DNA of 10,596 bases from JBDKGV01 sp039798005 (GCA_039798005.1 JBDKGV010000115.1:1-10596); one strand, 5' to 3'. Counted from the first letter of the stretch, positions 1 to 5,919 are shown. Translations and numbers: made by a program. Notes: a model not told the origin generated them from the letters alone.

Positions 1-429
1 CCATTTATATGTCTCTGTACGAGTTCGCCTACAACCGCCTTCATACGACACTTCACCTTCCGCACCAAAATCATTGGGATCACTCCACAATCCCTCCCCC
101 TTGTACTTGACCCCATTCCCACAAGTGATCCAGTAGGGCATTTTGTAGTACGCGTGAAAATTTTGACCATCTCCCACAAGGTTGCACGCAGTGCCCACCC
201 AAGAAGTCGCAATTCCACCTGTGACATTGGCTTGATCCACTTCGATTTTCATGGGCTCAAGGCATGTGTTGACCACCGGAACCTGCGTACTGTCGAGGAT
301 GACACCATTTTCCGTGTCAAGCCTGTGGTAGGTCTCTGGCCAAGAAGAATGTGCCACCATAGGCACAACGAGCGTCAAGGCCAAAGCGAACCTTATGGCA
401 CGATTTTTTCTGGGGGGGGATTGAATCAT
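1..429 (-). CDS. N-terminal part of a secreted protein of unknown function (runs off the left edge)
   Basis: An open frame of 143 codons starts with ATG at 429-427 and continues without a stop to base 1, so the C-terminus lies outside the window. A GAGG ribosome-binding site sits 6 nt before the ATG. The N-terminus looks like a Sec signal peptide: basic residues R7, K8, R10 and R13, then a hydrophobic stretch from about F14 to A26, with cleavage likely around residues 26-30. The exported part is rich in Gly, Thr, Trp and Tyr and has four cysteines (56, 82, 103, 133), compatible with disulfides in an envelope or extracellular protein. I recognise no family. Base composition is lower in GC (roughly 43-52% in the lines I counted) than the Mo cluster, which suggests a different history. 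An 8-C run encodes part of codons 4-7. The frame is certain to be open; that it is a real gene rests on the signal peptide, RBS and natural composition. Confidence 0.68.
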   Translation of the reverse strand, partial: MIQSPPRKNRAIRFALALTLVVPMVAHSSWPETYHRLDTENGVILDSTQVPVVNTCLEPMKIEVDQANVTGGIATSWVGTACNLVGDGQNFHAYYKMPYWITCGNGVKYKGEGLWSDPNDFGAEGEVSYEGGCRRTRTETYKW

Positions 430-750
430 GGAAGACCTCAAGGGAGGGGAACGGATGGTTGATTTTTTGTGAAACTACTCCATCATTCCTGCGTGATGTC
501 AAAAATCCCAACGGGCGCTGTCGATTCTGTGTACAACCAGAGCACAAAAGCGAAATTGGCCATGCGCGTGCCGTTTTCTTTTGGGGTGCGCCGCAGGCCA
601 TGGCCACGGCAGTGGCCACGTGTAGTTCCCTTCATGGGGTCCCCGTGTTGCGATCCTGATCGCGCGGGGCAAGGCGACGGGCCTGCAAGCACAAGGTTGC
701 TGATCGCAAGTGGTGGAGGTCCCGCGAAGTAGCTGCGAAAATCCGTGGGT

Positions 751-831
751 CCGGGCGGCGGAACGCCCGGCGGCGGTTTCCAAAGGTGGGCCGGACCACC
801 TTTGGCCCTGGTCTGGACCGGGAGGGTCCAG
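751..831. repeat. Cluster of three consecutive perfect hairpins
   Basis: Three perfect inverted repeats follow each other. Bases 751-757 pair with 764-770 (7 bp, 6-nt loop). Bases 780-789 (CCAAAGGTGG) pair with 796-805 (10 bp, 6-nt loop). Bases 813-819 (CTGGACC) pair with 825-831 (7 bp, 5-nt loop). An A-rich stretch follows at 841-870. On the minus strand this could terminate transcription, or it could be part of a structured RNA or REP-like cluster. No T-run follows directly in either direction, so a simple intrinsic terminator is not supported. Confidence 0.6.
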
Positions 832-870
832 AGCAACAGTTTCAAAAAGAAAAAGCAGTTTGAAGAAAAT

Positions 871-903
871 CCGTTCATGCATCGACAAGCTCAGCACGAA
901 CGG
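871..903 (+). repeat. REP-like palindromic element
   Basis: The ends form an inverted repeat: CCGTTCATG at 871-879 against CACGAACGG at 895-903, with one G-T-type mismatch. The middle reads TCGACAAGCTCAG. Sequences with this TCGAC-AAGCTCAG-CACGAACGG pattern are familiar as short interspersed palindromes between genes in many bacterial genomes. That assignment is from memory, not from a search. A related element lies at 1668-1692 in the opposite orientation. Confidence 0.55.
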
Positions 904-966
904 CGAGACGCATTCGGCAGGAAGGAAACGTCAATCTCCCCCCGACCGTCGCCCCCGCCGCGAAGG

Positions 967-1062
967 CAGGCGCTCCGGCCTGAGTGGATGTTCGGGGCCA
1001 AGACCCCGCAGGCGGAGTCAGATCCCGACATCCTTCGAGTGCCTCGGGTAGAACGGGATCTG
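967..1062. repeat. Second group of hairpins
   Basis: Three inverted repeats are visible: CAGGC 967-971 with GCCTG 978-982 (6-nt loop), CGGGG 993-997 with CCCCG 1004-1008 (6-nt loop), and the perfect 9-bp CAGATCCCG 1019-1027 with CGGGATCTG 1054-1062. The last encloses an inner CGAG/CTCG hairpin at 1036-1046. The two short stems could be chance in GC-rich DNA; the nested 9-bp stem is harder to dismiss. Confidence 0.5.
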
Positions 1063-1092
1063 GGGCCGACGAGGAGGCTTGGTGATCCAATG

Positions 1093-1105
1093 GACAAATT
1101 CTGTC
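1093..1105. promoter_or_regulatory. 13-bp palindrome GACAAATTCTGTC, upstream of the 110-aa gene
   Basis: This is an exact GACA-N5-TGTC copy about 150 nt before the ATG at 1259. It lies between the arms of a 7-bp inverted repeat, CCAATGG at 1087-1093 and CCATTGG at 1113-1119. The flanks resemble those of the copy at 1721: both read ATGGACARATTCTGTCARA. It is probably a protein-binding site; its function is unknown. Confidence 0.6.
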
Positions 1106-1258
1106 AAATAAACCATTGGCGAGCAGGGCGGGAAAAGGGGCCGGTCGCAAGGATCCCTCATTTCGCGGCACATCAAAGAATGACTGGTCGATCCATCTTT
1201 CATTCCCTAGGTTGTGGAGAGGTGTCCGGACGAGGCGCCTTCGACCGGGAGACCTCTC

Positions 1259-1591
1259 ATGGCAGACGCACGCTTCGACATCTTCATCCAGGGCATCCGT
1301 GGCGCGGCAAGCCTCAGCAGCCGCCAAAAGGCCGATGTCGAGCAGCACCTGGAATCCATCGCCCAGGAGTTTCCCTCCCTGCAGGCGGCAAACCCCCAAG
1401 CCGCCGAGAGCATCCTGAACTTCCTGGCCTGCGCCCTCTACGAGTCCTCGCGGCGCGACCGTTCCACGCCGCTTGCCTCCCAGGCGCGCAAGGGGATGCT
1501 CCTTGCCTTCCGCGCCGTGGAAGAGACCCATCCGGCCTTGGCCTCCCGCGCGTACGCTTTCGGCGACGTGCTCTCCGCCATCGGGGTGTGA
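1259..1591 (+). CDS. Hypothetical 110-residue protein
   Basis: The ATG at 1259 is preceded by GGGAG at a 7-8 nt spacing (GGGAG-ACCTCTC-ATG), better than the upstream in-frame ATG at 1214, which would add 15 unremarkable residues. The product is a small soluble protein with no signal peptide or membrane segment. It looks mostly alpha-helical, with alternating charged and Ala/Leu-rich stretches such as the region around residues 20-60 and 75-100. It has one cysteine, in LACALYE. I recognise no family. It is the only plus-strand gene here and converges on modE, so it is not part of the Mo operon. A 13-bp palindrome lies about 150 nt upstream, and REP-like elements lie on both sides (871-903 and 1668-1692). 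Codon use resembles the GC-rich Mo genes, supporting a genuine gene. Confidence 0.7.
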   Translation: MADARFDIFIQGIRGAASLSSRQKADVEQHLESIAQEFPSLQAANPQAAESILNFLACALYESSRRDRSTPLASQARKGMLLAFRAVEETHPALASRAYAFGDVLSAIGV

Positions 1592-1619
1592 GCCGCGCCA
1601 GGGATGCCGGCCGACAGGC

Positions 1620-1647
1620 CCAAGACCCCCGTGCAGCGGGGGCTTGG
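1620..1647 (+). terminator. Strong hairpin after the 110-aa gene (possible terminator)
   Basis: CCAAG-A-CCCCCG (1620-1631) pairs with CGGGGG-CTTGG (1637-1647), giving an 11-bp stem with one bulged A and a 5-nt loop, 29 nt after the stop codon. No T-run follows, so it may slow RNA polymerase or protect the 3' end rather than act as a classic intrinsic terminator. Confidence 0.45.
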
Positions 1648-1667
1648 CAGGCAGCCCGGTCCCGAGG

Positions 1668-1692
1668 GCGTTCCCTGAGCGGAGCCGAAGGG
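1668..1692 (-). repeat. REP-like palindromic element
   Basis: Read on the minus strand the core is TTCGGCTCCGCTCAGGGAACG, which matches the element at 871-903 in layout (TCGRC-NN-GCTCAG-N-GAACG). The plus-strand form, TTCCCTGAGCGGAGCCGAAGGG, is split here as TTCCCTGAGCGG and AGCCGAAGGG. It belongs to a style of interspersed palindrome common between bacterial genes. Family assignment is from memory. Confidence 0.5.
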
Positions 1693-1710
1693 CGCCGGAG
1701 GGAGGCGCCC
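1690..1710. terminator. Hairpin between convergent genes (candidate bidirectional terminator)
   Basis: GGGCGCC (1690-1696) pairs perfectly with GGCGCCC (1704-1710) around a 7-nt loop. It lies 29 nt beyond the modE stop codon on the minus strand and about 100 nt beyond the stop of the convergent plus-strand gene. There is no T-run on either side, so the terminator role is inferred mainly from position. Confidence 0.4.
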
Positions 1711-1720
1711 GGTTCAGATG

Positions 1721-1733
1721 GACAGATTCTGTC
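1721..1733. promoter_or_regulatory. 13-bp palindrome GACAGATTCTGTC just after modE
   Basis: This is an exact GACA-N5-TGTC copy placed 5 nt beyond the modE stop codon, between the gene and the 1690-1710 hairpin. It shares extended flanks with the copy at 1093. A position at the 3' end of an operon is unusual for an activator or repressor site. Confidence 0.6.
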
Positions 1734-1738
1734 AGAAT

Positions 1739-2575
1739 TCAGTTCACGGCAAGGATCACGGCATTGGCCTTGAAGACCGCCCACGCGGGCATGCCTTCGA
1801 TCAAGTCCAGGTGCTGCACCGATTCCTGGGTGACCACGGAAGTGACGATCTCGCCGCCCGACAGCTCAAGGGAAACCTCCGCGTTCACCGAACCGGCCCG
1901 GATGGCCCGGACCGTTCCCAGGATGCGATTGCGCGCCGAGATGCGCGGGGCGTCGGCTCCGGTGAAGAGCGAGATCCAGCTGGACTTGACCAGCACCCAA
2001 GCTTCGCTTCCTGCCGACAATCCGAGCGCTTTCACCGAGTCCATCGTGACCTGTGCGACAATCTCGTCCCCGCCCCGCAGCGCAAGCACGGCTTCGGCGT
2101 TGACAGCCCCGGCCTTCACCGTCCTGACCGTACCCAGCCATTGGTTGCGCACGCTGGTCTTCATGGAAAGCCTCCTTTGAAAATGGAACAAGGCATCGAG
2201 GTCCTCGGCATGAAGGCCCTTGTCGGTGGCGGCTTTTTCAAGGAAGGACGAGACCGATTCGTGGAGCTCAAGGAGGCCCAAGGCCTCGCGAGAAAGGACG
2301 GTTTGGCCACCTTCCTTGCCGCCTTGGACGGAATGGATCATGGGCTCGGGCTGGCTCCGGTTGAGCTCCTGCACCCAGTTCCACGCGGTGCGGTAGGAAA
2401 TGGCGCAGGCATGAGCTGCTTCGATGAGACTTCCGTGGTCACGGATGGCTTTCAAGAGGGCGATGCGGTCCTCGCCTCGGGTGGTGCCGCCGGGAAGCAG
2501 CAGGTTCCAGCGGGGAACCAGCGACGGCACGTCGCCGTGGGCCGGCTTTCGGGTCTTCGGTCTTGCAGGCGCCAT
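1739..2575 (-). CDS. modE: ModE molybdate-responsive transcriptional regulator
   Basis: 278 residues, close to full-length ModE (about 260). ModE family members bind molybdate in their C-terminal Mop/TOBE domains and control Mo transport and molybdoenzyme genes. Residues 36-72 form the LysR-like winged helix-turn-helix, with GSLIEAAHACAISYRTAWNW as its core. Two tandem Mop domains follow, each opening with the same pattern: SVRNQWLGTVRTVKAGAVNAE (from 141; the second copy is SARNRILGTVRAIRAGSVNAE with one residue omitted here) and ISARNRILGTVRAIRAG (from 212). The first 20 residues are a basic, Pro-rich extension. The ATG at 2575 has AAGGAG 8 nt upstream, in the 41-nt gap after modC. As the last gene of modABC-modE it is probably co-transcribed and autoregulated. 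The E. coli ModE operator type (TATATA-like dyads) is not obvious upstream of modA, so the target may differ. Confidence 0.93.
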   Translation of the reverse strand: MAPARPKTRKPAHGDVPSLVPRWNLLLPGGTTRGEDRIALLKAIRDHGSLIEAAHACAISYRTAWNWVQELNRSQPEPMIHSVQGGKEGGQTVLSREALGLLELHESVSSFLEKAATDKGLHAEDLDALFHFQRRLSMKTSVRNQWLGTVRTVKAGAVNAEAVLALRGGDEIVAQVTMDSVKALGLSAGSEAWVLVKSSWISLFTGADAPRISARNRILGTVRAIRAGSVNAEVSLELSGGEIVTSVVTQESVQHLDLIEGMPAWAVFKANAVILAVN

Positions 2576-2616
2576 GTCACGGCTCCTTGAAAAACAGGGG
2601 ATGGGTCCGGAGGTTC

Positions 2617-3723
2617 TCAGGCGTCATCGTTTTGAGCCTTCGGAGCGGCTGGTCCGAGCAGTGCCATGGTCTTGACCTGGGCCCACACCCAAAGGCCCGG
2701 CTCGATGGCAAGCGTGCGCAGCGAACGGTGGGTCATGCGGCACAGCAGCGGTGCCCCTTCCAAGGACAGCCTTACCAGGCACTGGGCCGGATGGGAATCC
2801 TCCAGGATCTCCTCCACTTGCACATAGAGATGATTGAGGATGCTGGAATGTTCCTGTCTGTCCAAGGCGATGCTCACGTCCCGCGCCAGAATTCGTACCC
2901 GGACCTGCTGTCCTTCAGTGCATGCGTGCTCCCGCACCAGCAGGCTTTGGCGTCCGATCTGCAGCCGCAGCAGGTGATCGTGGTGATCGTGTTCCGCCAC
3001 CACCGCATCGAAGACTGAACAGGCGTCTTCGCCAAGGACCACCGGCAGGTCGTGCCGGCTCAGGACATCCTGGATGGGCCCGGAAGCCAAGCAACGCCCT
3101 TTTTGCAGAACCACGAGGTGGTCGGCAAGTTGGGCCACCTCATCAGGGGAGTGACTGACATACAGGATCGGGATCCGCAGTTCGCCCTGCATCCGTTGCA
3201 GGTACGGAAGGATCTCCTGCTTGCGCGCGTGGTCCAGGGCGGCCAAAGGCTCATCCATCAGGAGGATGCGCGGATTGACGGCCAAGGCCCGCGCGATGGC
3301 CACGCGCTGTCGCTCGCCCCCGGAGAGCCGCGCCGGCTTGCGATCCAGCAGCGTTTCGATTCCCAGCAGCTCGATCACGCCCGCAAGCGAAGGCAGGCGC
3401 TCGCCCTCGGGGATCCGCTTTTCTCCATAAGACAGATTTTGTCTGACGGTCAGGTGCGGGAAGAGGTTCGCGTCCTGGAACACGTAGCCAAGTCGGCGCC
3501 GGTGCGAAGGCAAGGAACGCGTACCGTCATGCCAGACCTCGTCCCCGATCTTGAGGAACCCGGTTGGCGTCGGTTCGAGCCCCGCCACCAGTCGCAGCAG
3601 AGTGGTCTTGCCGCAGCCGGAAGGCCCGAAGATCGCGGTCACGCCCCGGTCGGGAACCGACAGGTTCACATCCAGATCAAAGCCTTGGTAGGCGTGGCGG
3701 TAGCGCATCTCGATGCGGTTCAT
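2617..3723 (-). CDS. modC: ModC, molybdate ABC transporter ATPase
   Basis: 368 residues, typical for ModC. It hydrolyses ATP to drive molybdate import through ModB at the inner membrane. Walker A is GPSGCGKTT (33-41), the Q-loop glutamine is Q83 in YVFQDANLF, the ABC signature is LSGGERQRVAIARAL (133-147), Walker B is ILLMDEPLAALD (153-164), and the switch histidine is H191 in YVSHS. A C-terminal Mop/TOBE domain begins near residue 290 (HSSILNHL onwards), as in ModC rather than other ABC ATPases. The ATG overlaps the modB stop by 4 nt, so the two are translationally coupled. A copy of the 13-bp palindrome (3431-3443) lies in the codons for R94-S98. Confidence 0.96.
   Translation of the reverse strand: MNRIEMRYRHAYQGFDLDVNLSVPDRGVTAIFGPSGCGKTTLLRLVAGLEPTPTGFLKIGDEVWHDGTRSLPSHRRRLGYVFQDANLFPHLTVRQNLSYGEKRIPEGERLPSLAGVIELLGIETLLDRKPARLSGGERQRVAIARALAVNPRILLMDEPLAALDHARKQEILPYLQRMQGELRIPILYVSHSPDEVAQLADHLVVLQKGRCLASGPIQDVLSRHDLPVVLGEDACSVFDAVVAEHDHHDHLLRLQIGRQSLLVREHACTEGQQVRVRILARDVSIALDRQEHSSILNHLYVQVEEILEDSHPAQCLVRLSLEGAPLLCRMTHRSLRTLAIEPGLWVWAQVKTMALLGPAAPKAQNDDA
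3431..3443. repeat. 13-bp palindrome GACAGATTTTGTC inside modC
   Basis: Exact GACA-N5-TGTC copy. On the coding strand it reads AGA CAA AAT CTG TCT, giving RQNLS. This uses AGA, CAA, AAT and TCT codons that stand out from the GC-ending codons around it. Confidence 0.6.
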
Positions 3724-4394
3724 GCTCCGACCCCTTTCGATCGCAGCCTCTGCATCAGGAAGAGCACCGCGAAGGAGAAGACCAGGAGCACGGCGGCCAG
3801 CGCATGGGCACGCCCGTACTCAAAGGCCTCCACATGGTCGTAGATCTGGACCGAGACCACCCGACTGACCCCGGGGATGTTTCCGCCCAGCATCAGGACC
3901 ACGCCGAACTCACCGATGGTATGGGTGAAGGTCATCACGCCCGCCACCAGGATCCCCGGCAGGCACATCGGGACCGCCACGGTGAAGAACCGGTCCAAGG
4001 GCGATGCGCCCAGGGTCGCCGCGGCCTCCATGGCCCCGGTTCCCATCGATTCAAACGCGGACTGGAGAGGCTGGACCATGAAGGGCATCGAGTAGAGGAC
4101 CGAGGCCACCACCAGCCCCGCGAAGGTGAAGGGCAGCGCGCCGATGCCCAGCCACTCGGTGAGCCTTCCCAACGGCCCTGCGGGCCCCATGGCCATGAGC
4201 AGGTAGAATCCCAGCACCGACGGGGGCAGGACCAACGGCACGGCCACGACCGCGGCCACCGCATTGCGCACCATGCCGCGCGTGCGCGCCAGCCACCACG
4301 CGATGGGCAGGCCCACGGCAAAGAGGATCGCCGTGGTGGTGAAGGCAAGCTTCAAGGTCAAAAAAATCGCGTTCCAATCTTCGTGCAGGAGCAT
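3720..4394 (-). CDS. modB: ModB, molybdate ABC transporter permease
   Basis: 224 residues from the ATG at 4394, the size expected for ModB. It forms the membrane channel for molybdate and docks onto ModC. Hydrophobic segments occur near residues 10-35, 44-70, 88-112, 136-160 and 195-215. The cytoplasmic EAA coupling loop is clear at 123-142, EAAATLGASPLDRFFTVAVP, and is followed by the typical GEFGVVLMLGG segment of molybdate permeases. The start was placed at 4394 because the frame upstream runs into the modA 3' end with a non-ModB sequence; this leaves 4 nt after the modA TAG. The end overlaps modC by 4 nt. Confidence 0.95.
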   Translation of the reverse strand: MLLHEDWNAIFLTLKLAFTTTAILFAVGLPIAWWLARTRGMVRNAVAAVVAVPLVLPPSVLGFYLLMAMGPAGPLGRLTEWLGIGALPFTFAGLVVASVLYSMPFMVQPLQSAFESMGTGAMEAAATLGASPLDRFFTVAVPMCLPGILVAGVMTFTHTIGEFGVVLMLGGNIPGVSRVVSVQIYDHVEAFEYGRAHALAAVLLVFSFAVLFLMQRLRSKGVGA

Positions 4395-4398
4395 CGGC

Positions 4399-5151
4399 CT
4401 ATTTCCCCGGCAGGGTGAAGCCGTATTGCTCGAAGATCCTCCGGGCCGGCGGAGTGAACAGGTAATTGACAAAATCCGTCGCGACAGGATTCGTCCCGCC
4501 GCGCTTGAGGATCACCACCGCCTGCTCCAAGGGGCTGTGCAGGTTTTCGGGAACCAGGGAGTAGCCCTGCCCGGAAAATGCAGGGCTCTTGACCAGGGAA
4601 AGGGCAAGGATTCCAATGGAGGCACTGCCGCTTTGCACGAACTGGGCGGCCTGCGCGATGTTCTCGCCCAGCACCAATTTCGGCTGCACCTCGTCCCATG
4701 CACCCGACTTGCGCAAGGCCTCCTCGGCGCGCTTCCCGTACGGAGCGTGCAACGGGTTTGCGATGGCCACCTTGGCAAAGCGCGGCTGTGCAAGACTTGC
4801 CACCGTCAGCTTGGAGGCGTCTTCCTTGGCGCTCCACAGTACGAGGCGGCCGAGGGCGTACAGGCGGGGCTTGGAGGCCGTCAGGCCGGCTTCGACCAGC
4901 TTGTTCGGGTATTCCACATCCGCCGAGAAGTAGACATCGAACGGAGCGCCCTGCTGGATCTGGGTGAAGGCCTTGCCGGACGATCCGTAACTCACCTGGA
5001 CATCCGCCTTGGCATGGGTCTTCCGGTATTCCTTCACAAGCAAGTCCAGGCAGAACTTCAGATCGGCGGCCGCGGTCACGGACAGGCTCTGGGCCTTGGC
5101 ACTTGCGGTGAGTCCCATCAGCAAGGCGGCAAGCAGGTGTCTGGTCCTCAT
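4399..5151 (-). CDS. modA: ModA, periplasmic molybdate-binding protein
   Basis: 250 residues, typical for ModA. It captures molybdate/tungstate in the periplasm and delivers it to ModB. A Sec signal peptide occupies residues 1-20 (MRTRH, a Leu/Ala-rich core, then ASAKA before Q21). The mature protein shows the family landmarks: TAAADLKF (26-33), SYGSSGKAF, GAPFDVYFSAD, and ANPLHAPYGKRAEEAL. The ATG at 5151 has GGAG 7 nt upstream. It is first in modABC-modE, with a 233-nt upstream gap holding a sigma-54-like promoter and dyad sequences, so Mo uptake may have its own promoter apart from the moa genes. Two near copies of the 13-bp palindrome lie in its 3' end (4468-4495). Confidence 0.96.
   Translation of the reverse strand: MRTRHLLAALLMGLTASAKAQSLSVTAAADLKFCLDLLVKEYRKTHAKADVQVSYGSSGKAFTQIQQGAPFDVYFSADVEYPNKLVEAGLTASKPRLYALGRLVLWSAKEDASKLTVASLAQPRFAKVAIANPLHAPYGKRAEEALRKSGAWDEVQPKLVLGENIAQAAQFVQSGSASIGILALSLVKSPAFSGQGYSLVPENLHSPLEQAVVILKRGGTNPVATDFVNYLFTPPARRIFEQYGFTLPGK
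4468..4495. repeat. Tandem pair of near-palindromes in the modA 3' end
   Basis: GACAAAATCCGTC (4468-4480) and GACAGGATTCGTC (4483-4495) have starts 15 bp apart. Each differs from GACA-N5-TGTC by one base in the right arm (CGTC for TGTC). On the coding strand they encode TNPV-A-TDFV, a different reading frame from the copies in modC, moaC, moaE and moeA. The pair lies about 75-100 nt before the modB start. Confidence 0.45.
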
Positions 5152-5195
5152 CGCGTCTCCTTGATTCGATAGGCAGAAGTTTGCATATCACAAAA

Positions 5196-5211
5196 GCCAA
5201 GAACGTGCCAA
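5196..5211 (-). promoter_or_regulatory. Sigma-54-like -24/-12 promoter for modABC-modE
   Basis: On the minus strand the sequence reads TTGGCACG-TTCT-TGGC. Compared with the sigma-54 consensus TTGGCACG-N4-TTGC, it has one mismatch, and the invariant GG (-24) and GC (-12) have the correct 12-nt distance. Transcription would start near 5184, leaving a leader of about 33 nt before the modA ATG at 5151. Palindromic sequences at 5239-5284 lie upstream, about 55-100 bp from the predicted start, where enhancer-binding activators usually bind. Confidence 0.5.
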
Positions 5212-5256
5212 ACCGCATCTCAAGCCATGAAGGATTGCAATCTCCAGATTTGCCAT

Positions 5257-5284
5257 GACATTCCGTGACTTGTCAGAATTTGTT
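5257..5284. promoter_or_regulatory. Degenerate tandem dyads upstream of modA (possible activator sites)
   Basis: GACATTCCGTGAC (5257-5269) and GTCAGAATTTGTT (5272-5284) have starts 15 bp apart. The second, read on the minus strand as AACAAATTCTGAC, matches the 13-bp palindrome with two mismatches. A TGAC-TT-GTCA dyad (5266-5275) spans their junction. A further dyad, AATCT-CC-AGATT, lies at 5239-5250. Together they are placed between the end of moaE and the sigma-54-like promoter. Confidence 0.4.
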
Positions 5285-5384
5285 ATCGAAGTGCAAGAAT
5301 CTGCCATTCGCTTCCCTGCAAACGTCCGCTCCAGATCCTGCGTTGCTCCGGCTCCTTGTTTCCACGGTGCTGGTCTTCTCCGAT

Positions 5385-5918
5385 TCAAGCGTGAACGTGC
5401 CCGTGCCGGTGATGACCAGACGCGCCTTGGTCATCACCGCAGCTCGAATGGTCCTCGGACAATTCCTGTCCCAGGCTTCCGACCGGCTCGACGGCATGGG
5501 TGCAAGCGTGGCAGGCGACCCACTCGGGCTCTGCGCCCGCGTAGTGCTCGCGCTTCCACACCGGCACGCTCATCTTGATGCGGTCGATGATCCAGCGGCA
5601 GGCCTCGAACCCTTCGGCGCGGTGGTCGGAGCTCACGCCCACCCATACGGCGCTCTCGCCGATCTCGAGCAGTCCCGTGCGGTGCACCGCGCAGGCGGCC
5701 CGCAGGGAGAAACGCTCCTTCGCGGCCTCCAAGATCCGTTGCCCCTCCTTGAGGGCCAAGGCCGTGTAGGCCTCGTACTCCAGGCGCTCGACCCGACGCC
5801 CCTCGTTGTGGTCGCGCACCCAGCCCTCGAAGTCCACCAGGGCTCCGGCGGAAGGGTGCTGCAGGCGCTTGCGAAGCTGTCCGACATCGAGAGGTTCGGT
5901 GGAGAGCTCGAAGTCCAT
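5385..5918 (-). CDS. moaE: MoaE, large subunit of molybdopterin synthase, with a Cys/His-rich tail
   Basis: MoaE transfers sulfur from the MoaD thiocarboxylate to cyclic pyranopterin monophosphate to make molybdopterin. Family landmarks are DFEGWVRDHNEGRRV with LEYEAY (29-51), VHRTGLLEIGESAVWVGVSSDHR (78-100, quoted in part here), and the catalytic Lys region with K115 and W121-K122-x-E124. Residues 1-134 are a complete MoaE. The protein is 177 residues against about 150 usually: residues 135-177 form a tail with CHAC at 136-139, C160 and six histidines after residue 168 (HHRHGHVH), which looks metal-binding. The start is 1 nt after moaD. The tail contains a 13-bp palindrome in its codons for Q151-S154. 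The stop at 5385 is followed by 233 nt before modA and no clear terminator. Confidence 0.94.
   Translation of the reverse strand: MDFELSTEPLDVGQLRKRLQHPSAGALVDFEGWVRDHNEGRRVERLEYEAYTALALKEGQRILEAAKERFSLRAACAVHRTGLLEIGESAVWVGVSSDHRAEGFEACRWIIDRIKMSVPVWKREHYAGAEPEWVACHACTHAVEPVGSLGQELSEDHSSCGDDQGASGHHRHGHVHA
5458..5470. repeat. 13-bp palindrome GACAATTCCTGTC inside moaE
   Basis: Exact GACA-N5-TGTC copy, identical to the copy at 6876 and to the reverse complement of the copy at 9702. On the coding strand GGA CAG GAA TTG TCC gives GQELS, in the atypical C-terminal tail of MoaE. Confidence 0.6.
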
Positions 5919-5919
5919 C

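Larger units (their letters stand above)
430..1258. other. 829-nt region without a convincing gene, rich in perfect hairpins
   Basis: Several overlapping open frames cross this stretch on both strands, but they are Arg/Pro/Gly-rich, lack domain-like patterns and cut across inverted repeats, so I call none. It holds the upstream region of the left-hand secreted protein gene (from 430 rightwards), a 7-bp-stem hairpin at 601-618, three closely spaced hairpins at 751-831, a REP-like element at 871-903, further hairpins at 967-1062, one copy of the 13-bp palindrome at 1093-1105 and the leader of the gene at 1259. Confidence 0.6.

Noticed and set aside
154..462. Plus-strand open frame of 102 codons
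   Set aside because: It is antisense to the minus-strand frame with a signal peptide and ribosome-binding site, which is the better call.
476..502. Sigma-70 promoter for the left-hand secreted protein gene (TTGACA on the minus strand at 502-497)
   Set aside because: The -35 is perfect but no acceptable -10 follows at 16-18 nt (AGTAGT at 17). A half copy of the palindrome (TGTCGATTCTGTG, 519-531) lies nearby but is too weak to call.
601..618. Hairpin TGGCCAC-GGCA-GTGGCCA as a terminator
   Set aside because: Perfect 7-bp stem, but no T-run and no gene end next to it on either strand.
745..1773. Plus-strand open frame of 342 codons
   Set aside because: It is Arg/Pro/Gly-rich, crosses several perfect hairpins and overlaps the better-supported 110-aa gene in another frame as well as the modE 3' end.
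2846..2858. Further copies of the palindrome (GAATGTTCCTGTC here, GACAATCTCGTC at 2057, GCCAGAATTCGTA at 2885, GACAGGCTCTGGG at 5081)
   Set aside because: They keep only one arm or have a changed spacer; they could be chance and are not counted.
4395..4472. N-terminal extension of ModB by 26 residues
   Set aside because: It lies over the modA 3' end, resembles no permease N-terminus and includes the modA-internal palindrome; the ATG at 4394 gives normal length.
5188..5388. Possible 66-aa gene between moaE and modA (minus)
   Set aside because: It overlaps the moaE stop and runs through the dyads and the sigma-54-like promoter, with no protein-like pattern.
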